The notes under the pieces were generated by a model that did not search any database, was not told where the DNA came from, and saw only the letters and a list, made by a program, of their open reading frames with translations. Positions 44,412 through 52,800 of a DNA stretch of 64,000 nucleotides are shown here, in pieces. The stretch is taken from contig NC_015638.1 in NCBI RefSeq assembly GCF_000211855.2, positions 930,001 through 994,000 of the forward strand, read 5' to 3'. The stretch comes from Lacinutrix sp. 5H-3-7-4. Lineage in GTDB: Bacteria > Bacteroidota > Bacteroidia > Flavobacteriales > Flavobacteriaceae. How positions within the stretch are numbered: position 1 is the stretch's first letter; every line of letters starts with the position of its first letter. Made by a program: the position numbers and the translations under genes.

Positions 44412-45269
44412 TTGAAACTAAATCTTCAACATATTCCTCGTGTAAAGACAATTACAAAAGAGGATTTCCTAAACCTCTACTATAAACCTCAAAAACCAGT
44501 AGTTATTGAGCGTTTTATTGAGGACTGGCCTGCGTTTTCTAAATGGAACTTGGAATACATTAAAGCAGTTGCAGGAGATAAAACTGTACCTTTATACGAC
44601 GATAGACCTGTAGATTATAAAGATGGATTTAATGAGCCTCACGCAACAATGAAAATGCGTGATTATATTGATTTGCTTAAGCGTGAACCTACAAAATTTA
44701 GAATATTTTTATGGAATGTTTTAAAAGAAGTTCCCAAACTTCAAAAAGACTATAAATTTCCAGATTTTGGATTGCGTTTAATGAAAGGGTTGCCAATGCT
44801 CTTTTTTGGTGGTACGAACTCTCACACCTTTATGCATTATGATATTGATCTAGCCAATATATTTCATTTTCACTTTGAAGGGAAAAAACAATGTATTCTA
44901 TTCGATCAAAAACAAAGCAAATATTTATATAAAATCCCGCATTCTTTAATAGTTAGAGAAGACATAGATTTCTCTAATCCAGATTTTAATAAATGGCCTG
45001 AACTAAAAAATGCAAAAGGCTGGGAATGTGAACTAAATCATGGAGAAATATTATATATGCCAGAAGGCTACTGGCATTACATGCGCTACATTACACCTGG
45101 TTTTTCAATGAGCTTGAGAGCAATAACTAGAAACCCTAAAAATTTAGCTAAAGCGTTATATAATATCACAATAATGCGTAGTTTTGACAACCTAATGAGA
45201 CGCATAAAAGGTCAAAAATGGATTGACTGGAAAAATAACAAAGCAATTACAAATACAAACAATAAATAA
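44412..45269 (+). CDS. JmjC-like cupin (cupin_8) protein
   Basis: Protein of 285 residues, probably a 2-oxoglutarate/Fe(II)-dependent hydroxylase. The double-stranded beta-helix carries the metal triad: His and Asp in FMHYDIDLA and the distal His in PEGYWHYMRYI; the Lys in FEGKKQCILFD may bind 2-oxoglutarate. N-terminal landmarks are PVVIERFIEDWPAFSKW. Relatives hydroxylate protein side chains, but the target here is unknown. The only usable start after the upstream in-frame TGA (44391) is TTG at 44412. The small outer-membrane protein starts two bases after its stop. Confidence 0.83.
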   Translation: MKLNLQHIPRVKTITKEDFLNLYYKPQKPVVIERFIEDWPAFSKWNLEYIKAVAGDKTVPLYDDRPVDYKDGFNEPHATMKMRDYIDLLKREPTKFRIFLWNVLKEVPKLQKDYKFPDFGLRLMKGLPMLFFGGTNSHTFMHYDIDLANIFHFHFEGKKQCILFDQKQSKYLYKIPHSLIVREDIDFSNPDFNKWPELKNAKGWECELNHGEILYMPEGYWHYMRYITPGFSMSLRAITRNPKNLAKALYNITIMRSFDNLMRRIKGQKWIDWKNNKAITNTNNK

Positions 45270-45270
45270 A

Positions 45271-45759
45271 ATGAAAAAAATAATACTTATAATTACTTTA
45301 TTCTCGACTTTGGCTAGTTTTGGACAAGCTTTTAGTGGTAAAGGAGACCAAAAACTATCTGTAGGTGCAAATTTACAAGACAATGCAACAGGAATTAGTT
45401 TAAGTTATGACTATGGGTTAGGCGAAAACATATCTGTAGGTATCGTTACTGCTTATGCTTTAAATACAGATGTAGACTCTGCAAGTTTTGGAGATCGTTA
45501 TGATATTAAAGCAAGATTTAACGCAAACCTTGGTAACGTTTTAAATATTAGTGACAACTTTGATATTTATCCAGGATTAAGTTTAGGACTTAAAAATTTT
45601 GGTGGTCATTTAGGAGCACGTTACTTTTTTACAACAGGATTTGGTGTTTTTGCAGAAGTAGGAACAACATTAGCAAAATATGAAAGTGATACACTTAGAC
45701 TAGATCAAAAAATTCATAACCAATTTGTTGGAAATATTGGAGCTGTTTTCAATTTATAA
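45271..45759 (+). CDS. Small outer-membrane beta-barrel protein
   Basis: Protein of 162 residues when started at the ATG at 45271, which gives a clean signal peptide (MKKIILIITLFSTLASFGQA). The mature part is a run of amphipathic beta strands (LSVGANLQD, GISLSYDYGLG, FDIYPGLSLGLKNFGG, FFTTGFGVFAEVG) ending in Phe-Asn-Leu, typical of an eight-stranded OmpW/OmpX-like barrel. An in-frame ATG at 45223 lies inside the cupin gene and only adds a polar extension. It starts two bases after the cupin stop. Function unknown. Confidence 0.83.
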   Translation: MKKIILIITLFSTLASFGQAFSGKGDQKLSVGANLQDNATGISLSYDYGLGENISVGIVTAYALNTDVDSASFGDRYDIKARFNANLGNVLNISDNFDIYPGLSLGLKNFGGHLGARYFFTTGFGVFAEVGTTLAKYESDTLRLDQKIHNQFVGNIGAVFNL

Positions 45760-45777
45760 TTCATAAAATCACACTCT

Positions 45778-45818
45778 AAAAACGCCCTTAAATTTTTAAA
45801 AATTTAAGGGCGTTTTTT
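45778..45818. terminator. Strong bidirectional terminator
   Basis: Long palindrome with arms 45781-45797 and 45798-45815, flanked by A and T tracts. It serves the barrel gene (plus) and recX (minus), which converge here. Confidence 0.9.
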
Positions 45819-45821
45819 ATA

Positions 45822-46295
45822 CTATTTAATTAAAGCATTAGCTTTATCATAAACCAAATGTGGCTCCCAACCACGATACAACAAATAGTTTATAAACTTC
45901 TTCTTTTTCTTTAAAGTATTGGTCTCTCGAATGGAAAGTGCTGTTTTTTCGGCTAAATCATTGAAAAACTCGACATACTCATCGTCCGAAATTTCTGCAA
46001 GCGCAGCATTTATATTAAATTTGGAGATGTCTTTTTTCTTAAGTTCAAGAGTTAATCGACGTCGCCCCCATTTTTTTATATTGAACTTACCTCTAACATA
46101 TGTTTTGGCAAAACGTTCTTCATTAAGATAGTTGTGCTTTAATAAATGAACAATGATTATATCTGAAGCTTCAGGAATCATATTCATGCTTTTTAGTTTT
46201 TGTCTCACTTCGTGATGACACCTTTCTTGATATGCACAGTAATGCTCCAATTTTTTGGTTGCTTCATCCACTGTAAACGTTTTGTTTTTATACAT
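45822..46295 (-). CDS. recX: Regulatory protein RecX
   Basis: Binds RecA filaments and limits recombination. Protein of 157 residues with three helical repeats: EATKKLEHYCAYQERCHHEVRQKL, LLKHNYLNEERFAKTYVRGK-type and the KWGRRRLTLELKKKDI core (YVRGKFNIKKWGRRRL is the family hallmark). No recA nearby. Its promoter box ends 5 bases before the ATG, so the message may be leaderless. Divergent from the first large T9SS gene, with 44 bases between start codons. Confidence 0.93.
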   Translation of the reverse strand: MYKNKTFTVDEATKKLEHYCAYQERCHHEVRQKLKSMNMIPEASDIIIVHLLKHNYLNEERFAKTYVRGKFNIKKWGRRRLTLELKKKDISKFNINAALAEISDDEYVEFFNDLAEKTALSIRETNTLKKKKKFINYLLYRGWEPHLVYDKANALIK

Positions 46296-46299
46296 ACAT

Positions 46300-46328
46300 C
46301 AAAAATAAGCTATTAAACAAATAACCAA
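46300..46328 (-). promoter_or_regulatory. recX promoter (TTG-N18-TATTTTTG)
   Basis: Minus-strand TATTTTTG (46300-46307) with TTG at 46326-46328. The box ends 5 bases before the first base of the recX ATG. Confidence 0.5.
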
Positions 46329-46339
46329 AATGCCCTAAT

Positions 46340-49300
46340 ATGAAAAATTTTTACTCATTATTAACTCTTTTTTTATTCTTCTTAAATTTAGGGTTTGCAC
46401 AAACTATAATTTATGACGAAGATTTTACTGGCCAATTAAACAAAGGAGCAACATATAATACAACTACAAATTTAACCGAAGTAGATTTAAGTGGCGTAAA
46501 CTGGACAATAGATATTTCTTCTGTCACTTTTAATACGGGAGATAGGTTTAAAGTTGTAAACGGAAATAGATTTCTTGAAGCTCGAGATTTAGACGGACAA
46601 GCAATATGGTATTCTCCATCAATAAATATTAGTTCTTTTACAGATATTCAGTTTTCTTTAGACGCTACAGAAAGCTCTCCTGCTAACGATAACCTTGAAG
46701 ATGCAGATACCTTTATTACAGAATTTCGTATAGATGGTGGCGCATGGACACAAGCAGGAAATAATGGTTTTATACAAAATGATTATACTAACACCGTAGT
46801 ATCTCACAACACATTATTAAATGGTAACACTTTAGAGTTAAGAGTTTTAATTACAAATGATGGAAATGGTGAGCGCATGCGTATTGACAATGTTCTAGTA
46901 CAAGGTATAGCGCCAATAACTCCAACAATAACTATTAATCCAAATACTAACACTATTCCTGCATTAAGTGTTGTTGAAAACAATGTGTCATTAACCGAGG
47001 AAACATTCTCTGTTCAAGGTTCATCTTTAACAAATGATATAATTATTACTGCTCCTGCAGAATTTGTTATTTCAGAAAATGCAAATGGCCCTTATTTAAA
47101 TACTATTACCTTAACACAAACTGGCGGAACAATAAATCCAACAACTATATATACAAAACTAGCCTTTGGTTTAACTCCAAATACTTATAGTAATACAATT
47201 ACTGTTTCTAGTACTGGAGCTACAAACGAATTAGTTTCAGGTTCTGGAACTGTAATAGCACATACACCTGCCGCAAACTGTGGAGAATTATTAATTTCTG
47301 AATATCATGAAGCTGCAGCTGGAACAGCAAATGAACAATATATAGAATTATACAATCCTACAAATACTGCTATAGATTTATCAAACTATCAAATAGCAAG
47401 ATTTATAAATGGAAGAGTTAATTATAATCCAGCAATTAGAACAATTCCTGCTGCACAAGGTTTTATTGCTCCATATTCAACATTTTTAATAGCCAGAAAC
47501 AACTCTGAATTATGTAACAACGGTATTGCTGATTACTGTACAGGAAGCGGTGCATTAAATTTTGATGGAAACGATGTTATCGCGCTTCAAAATAGCAATG
47601 GTGTAAATATAGATGTTGTAGGCGTATTAAATGTAAACAACAACTTTGGCCAAAACGTAAATCTAGTAAGAAACTCTAATGTTCAAACACCAACACCAAC
47701 ATATAATAATGCAGACTGGTCTTCAAATCCATCAAACAGTATTACTCTTTTAGGCTCTCATGTAAGTGATTGTGAATGTTCAACAACAGTTACTTGGGAT
47801 GGTACATCATGGACTCCATTTGCACCAGACAGCAGTACAGCAGTAATTTTAACTGGAGATTATAATGCCAGTATGTTAACACCAGGTTTTACAGCTTGTA
47901 GTTTATCTATTAATGCAGGTGTTACTTTAACAGTTGAGAATGATTATACCGTAGAAGTAAAAAATAACGTTACAAATAGCGGAACTATAATTGTTCAAAC
48001 TAATGGATCATTTGTTCAAAACAATGATTCTGGAGTATTTCAAAACACAGGAGGAACTTCAAGCGTTTCAAAATTAAGCGCGTTTGCTAGTGATTGGTTA
48101 GAATATACATATTGGAGTTCACCTGTTTCGGGAGAAACTATTGGCAATGCGCTTTCTCCTTCAAATCCTAACAGAAGATTTAGATTTAGATCAGAAAATT
48201 TTGAAGATAATTATGCTGAAACAAACAACGCAAACCCTGTAATTAATATGCAGGACGATGAAGATGATAATGGAAATGTATGGTTATTAATGAGTGCTGC
48301 AGATGCTATGACTCCTGGTGTTGGTTATGCTTCAACATTATCTGCAACAGCTTTTTCAACTCCACCTGGTGGTGGCACTGCTCCGCCAGTAAGAGTTAAC
48401 CATGAGTTTATAGGTGCATTTAATAATGGCATTATACCAGTTACTATTTATAGAAACGATGCCATTAATACAATTTCAAGTGTAAGTGGTGACAAAAACT
48501 GGAACTTAATTGGTAATCCTTATGCAAGTGCTGTTTCTATACCAGACTTCTTTGCTGAAAACATGTATAGCTCGACAAATACTTCTGGCACAATTGATGG
48601 ATTAATATATTATTGGTCTCACGAAAATCCTCCATTAAACACGAATAACGGTAACTCTCAAAATAATTTTAGCCAGTCTGATTATGTTATGGTTAACGAG
48701 TTAGGAGGAACTACTGCTGGAGACCATAATGGTGACGGCACTATAGATGCTAATGATATTCCTGACGAATTTATACCTTCTGGACAAGGCTTCTTTGTAA
48801 CTTATAACGATATGGCTCCAGGAGCTCCATCATCTATAACCTCATTAGATACAGGTGCTGTAATTATGGAAAATCAAGTTACGTTTAGAAACTCTATGCG
48901 TGTAAGTGGTAATAATGATTTATTTTATAGAAACGCTAACCAGCCAATTGAAACTAATAAGCTATGGCTTAATTTAACTACAGATACTGGTGTATTTAGC
49001 CAATTATTAGTTGGCTATAAACAAGGCGCTACAAATGGTTTAGATGGCGCAAGATTTGATGCTATAAGAAACAGATCTTTTGGAGATCAAACATTTTTTT
49101 ATTCTATAATTGAAAATAACAACCTTAATTATGCTATTCAAGGTAAAGCGCCAGAAAGCTTAACTATAGATGAAGTTATCCCACTTGGTATCTACACATC
49201 TATTACTAATCCTGCAACTTTTACTATTTCTATATCTCAATTTGAAGGTGACTTTTTAAGTAATAATACTATTTACCTTAAAGATAATTATGCAAGTTCA

Positions 49301-49660
49301 ATACATGATTTAAATGCTTCAGATTATAGTTTTACCACAACAAATGGTGAGTTTAGAGATCGTTTTGAAATTGTATTTAATGCAAGTAGTCTTGCTGTTG
49401 AAGCGTTTTCTACTAACGAAACTAATTTAACTATTATAGAATTACAAGATGAAAATGTTCAATTCTCTTTAAATGGAAATAATAATTTAAGAATAGAAGC
49501 GGTTAGAATTATTGATATTTTAGGTCGTGAACTTTATAATTTCCGCGGAAGCGAAAAAACAGAAATTTACAATTTATCTAAACTAAGTACCAGTACTTAT
49601 ATTGCTCAAGTAACACTATCTAATGGAAAAGTAATTGCTAAAAAAGCAATTAAAAAATAA
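46340..49660 (+). CDS. T9SS-exported lamin-tail-domain protein (paralogue 1)
   Basis: Secreted protein of 1106 residues. Signal peptide 1-20; an N-terminal jelly-roll-like region (about 25-195; YDEDFTG start); a beta-sandwich (about 200-310); and a lamin-tail domain (about 313-475; GELLISEYHEAA, QYIELYNPTNTAIDLSNYQI). The remaining 626 residues form a module shared with the next gene: a GTIIVQ beta segment, an acidic cluster (DDEDDNGN), an EF-hand-like loop DHNGDGTIDAND near 794 and a C-terminal Por sorting domain (DILGRELYNF, LSTSTYIAQVTL, KAIKK). It should be exported by the type IX system and attached to or released from the surface. Possible role: adhesion or calcium-dependent binding. 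Confidence 0.9.
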   Translation: MKNFYSLLTLFLFFLNLGFAQTIIYDEDFTGQLNKGATYNTTTNLTEVDLSGVNWTIDISSVTFNTGDRFKVVNGNRFLEARDLDGQAIWYSPSINISSFTDIQFSLDATESSPANDNLEDADTFITEFRIDGGAWTQAGNNGFIQNDYTNTVVSHNTLLNGNTLELRVLITNDGNGERMRIDNVLVQGIAPITPTITINPNTNTIPALSVVENNVSLTEETFSVQGSSLTNDIIITAPAEFVISENANGPYLNTITLTQTGGTINPTTIYTKLAFGLTPNTYSNTITVSSTGATNELVSGSGTVIAHTPAANCGELLISEYHEAAAGTANEQYIELYNPTNTAIDLSNYQIARFINGRVNYNPAIRTIPAAQGFIAPYSTFLIARNNSELCNNGIADYCTGSGALNFDGNDVIALQNSNGVNIDVVGVLNVNNNFGQNVNLVRNSNVQTPTPTYNNADWSSNPSNSITLLGSHVSDCECSTTVTWDGTSWTPFAPDSSTAVILTGDYNASMLTPGFTACSLSINAGVTLTVENDYTVEVKNNVTNSGTIIVQTNGSFVQNNDSGVFQNTGGTSSVSKLSAFASDWLEYTYWSSPVSGETIGNALSPSNPNRRFRFRSENFEDNYAETNNANPVINMQDDEDDNGNVWLLMSAADAMTPGVGYASTLSATAFSTPPGGGTAPPVRVNHEFIGAFNNGIIPVTIYRNDAINTISSVSGDKNWNLIGNPYASAVSIPDFFAENMYSSTNTSGTIDGLIYYWSHENPPLNTNNGNSQNNFSQSDYVMVNELGGTTAGDHNGDGTIDANDIPDEFIPSGQGFFVTYNDMAPGAPSSITSLDTGAVIMENQVTFRNSMRVSGNNDLFYRNANQPIETNKLWLNLTTDTGVFSQLLVGYKQGATNGLDGARFDAIRNRSFGDQTFFYSIIENNNLNYAIQGKAPESLTIDEVIPLGIYTSITNPATFTISISQFEGDFLSNNTIYLKDNYASSIHDLNASDYSFTTTNGEFRDRFEIVFNASSLAVEAFSTNETNLTIIELQDENVQFSLNGNNNLRIEAVRIIDILGRELYNFRGSEKTEIYNLSKLSTSTYIAQVTLSNGKVIAKKAIKK
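47780..49660 (+). repeat. Copy 1 of the shared C-terminal module (about 1.85 kb)
   Basis: Aligns with 53310-55158. Tracts of 40 or more identical bases occur, for example at 48651-48691 and 48963-49013. The reading frame is kept throughout. Divergence is higher in the first third. Confidence 0.9.
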
Positions 49661-49680
49661 ACCCAGTCTTAAAAAAAGAA

Positions 49681-49725
49681 AAAACGTGATATTGCTCTTA
49701 ATAAAGTACTATCACGTTTTTTTTT
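49681..49725 (+). terminator. Terminator between the two T9SS genes
   Basis: AAAACGTGATA (49681-49691) pairs with TATCACGTTTT (49710-49720), 18-base loop, then a T run. The two paralogues are therefore separately transcribed. Confidence 0.8.
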
Positions 49726-49842
49726 AGAAATATAAAAATAACGTTTTCATAACAAATATGTATCTTTAAAACTATATGCAATCCTTTAATTTGTAAAGTA
49801 CTAACTATACTTTTTTTTACCAAAACCCTTAAAATTTTAGTC

Positions 49843-52800
49843 ATGAAAAACGCTAAACTACTCCTAATTTTAATTATTTTTTCACTTTCATATATTGGTT
49901 ATGGACAGGTTTCTGAAAATTTTGATGGTTGGACCGATAATTCATATGGAGGCATCTCTACATATTCAGGTCCATCTGGAAATTGGGAAACTAATAATTC
50001 AATCTGTGCCCCTAATAATGCAAGAACAGGAAATGCAATACGTTTTAATGATAATAGTGGAGAAAATGAATATTTACTGTATAGTGGTTTAGATGGTAAT
50101 GGAAAAGATAATGGTATTGGAGACATTTCTTTTTGGTACAGACATTGGAGTGGTAATGCTAGCAATGTTCAATTTCAAGTACAATACAGTAACGATGGTA
50201 CAAATTGGAATAATGCTGGAGGAATAGTTTCTGCAACCTCAACAACATATAATCAATTTACAACTACGGTAAATATAACTGGTGACGATTATTTTATTAG
50301 AGTAATTTCTATTGATGATGCAGAAAGGTTAATGATAGATGATTTTTTAATTACAGATTATACCGTTGCACCATCAGATTTAGTAATTTCAGGAACTGAA
50401 GATCATGGTTCAAGCTGCATAGGTGTTGCGGCAACAACCATACAATACACAATAACCAATAATGATACTTCTGTAGCTTTAGGTGTAGCTGTTAACTCAA
50501 ATAATTCAGAATATGTTATTAGTGGTTTATCTTCTACAAATATAATTCCCTCTGGTACTGCTACTTTTAATGTTACCTATACACCTACAACAGTTGGACC
50601 AAGTACAGCAACAATTACAGTAAGTAGTTCAACTACAACAAATGCTACTATAGATTTAACTGGATCTGGTGTTTCTGTTCCTACAATAAACACACAGCCA
50701 AATAATCAATTAGTTACAGAGCCCGAAACAGCTTCATTCTCTGTTACGGCTACTAATGCTAATTCATATCAATGGCAAGTTTCAACAAATGGTGGTTCTA
50801 CTTTTACAAATGTAACTACTGGAACTGGTGGAAATACAGCTAATTACACGACAGAAAACACCATTTCAACAATGGATAATTACCAATACCAGTGTGTTGT
50901 TACTAATTCTTGTGGGTCTATTACTTCTGGTACTGCTATTTTAGATGTTTTGCCAATTTCAGAAGTTATTTTAAATTCAAATAATCCTGCTACGGCTGCA
51001 AGTACAATTGTACAAGCCGAAGACAATCATGTTATATATCAGTTTGATTTAGCTGTAACAGCTGCAACATCTAATGCAGAATTAACAAGTGTAGACTTTA
51101 CAACCAGCGGAAGTTATGCTGCTTCAAATATTACTAATTTTAAATTATGGTACGATACTACAAGTACCTTTAATGCTTCGACATCAATATTTTTAGAAAA
51201 TTTAACTACAGGATTAGGCACAGGAACCCATACCTTTTCTGGTCTAAACCAAACAATTAATACAGGATCTACTGGTTATTTTTTTATAACAACAGACATA
51301 CCATGTACTGCGACTGCTGGAAATACAATTCAAGTAGATGCTTTAACAATAGCAAATCTTACATTTATTAGTGCAAATAAATCTGGAACCGCGTACAGTA
51401 GCGAACTACATACTTTTATAAGTGCAACACCAAACAATGTTACTGGCCATTTTTTAAGTGATTGTGAGAATGGAAACACAACAGTGAATTGGACAGATCC
51501 TGCAGGATGTAGTGATAATATATTAATATTTGCCACAGACACATCATTCTCTACACTTACACCAACTGGCAACGGAAGCGCATATACAGCAAATACTATT
51601 TTTGGCAATGGTACTGCGTTCGATGGTGGTTTTTGTATTTATAAAGGTACAGGGAATACAGAAACAATAACCGGTCTAACAAACGGTACTAATTATACTT
51701 ATAAAATTTTTACTAGAAACGACTTATTGTGGAGTACAGGTGTGATTATAGATTGTACTCCCAACATTACCTATTGTGATGCTGGACCAACCTCTACTAC
51801 AGATTCAGAAATTGAAAATGTTATTTTGGTTGGCGAAAATAATTCTATTTCAAATGACACCTCTGGAATATGTACTGGTGCTACTGGTGGAGAGGTTAGT
51901 GATTTTACAGCAATGAGTGCAGATTTAGCCGCAGGAAGTTCATATTCTCTTTCTGTAGAGTTTGGAGATTGTAATGATGGTAGTCAATATAGTGGTGCTG
52001 GAGGCGTTTGGATAGATTGGAATAATGATGGTGATTTTAATGATACAAACGAAACTATTGGTACTTTAGATGTCGCTGTTAATACTGGAAATATAATTGA
52101 AACTTTTTCTATTAATGTTCCAAGTGGTCAAACCATTGGAAATTACAGAATGCGTATTGTTCAAGAAGAAGGCGGAGATTTAAACTCAATTTCACCATGT
52201 GGTACATTTAGTTGGGGAGCTGTAGAAGATTACACTATCGAAGTTATTAGTGCATGTATTGCAACACATAGTATAACTAGTATTTATCCATCTTCTGGGC
52301 CTGTTAATACAAATGTAACTGTAAATGGTTCAAATTTTTCAAATTTAACTACCGCTACTTTTAATGGGCTAACTGCTACTATTGTTTCTCAAACATCTAC
52401 AACATTAGTTATAACAATTCCTCCAGGAGCAACCACTGGAAATTTAGAAATTTTTGATGATCTTTCATGTTCTACTGCAACGCCATTTAATATTATTGAG
52501 AGTTCTGGAAATTGCAATAGTGCTACTAATTTAATGATTACAGAAGTATTTGATAATAATGGAGGTTCATTAGGTTATATTGAAATTTATAACGGTACAA
52601 ATACGACTATTGACTTAACTGAATATAGAATCTCTAGATATGGAGATTTAACTAATACAGTACCTACTTACTCTTATAACTTTCCAACTACAGGAGTTGG
52701 AAGTAGTATTGCATCAGGTGATGTTTTAGTTGGTAAAATTAGTTCGGATGCTGGTGGAGCAGAAGATTTTAATTTTGGCGGCAATGGTTTTAATGATAAT

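Noticed and set aside
48722-48760. Dockerin domain of a cellulosome.
   Set aside because: Only one EF-hand-like loop is present, without the paired dockerin repeat, and no cohesins are nearby.
49899-50165. Minus-strand and alternate-frame ORFs within the T9SS genes, ileS, glmS, hpd and hmgA.
   Set aside because: They have no coherent domains and lie entirely inside well-supported genes; AT-rich codon use leaves long shadow frames.
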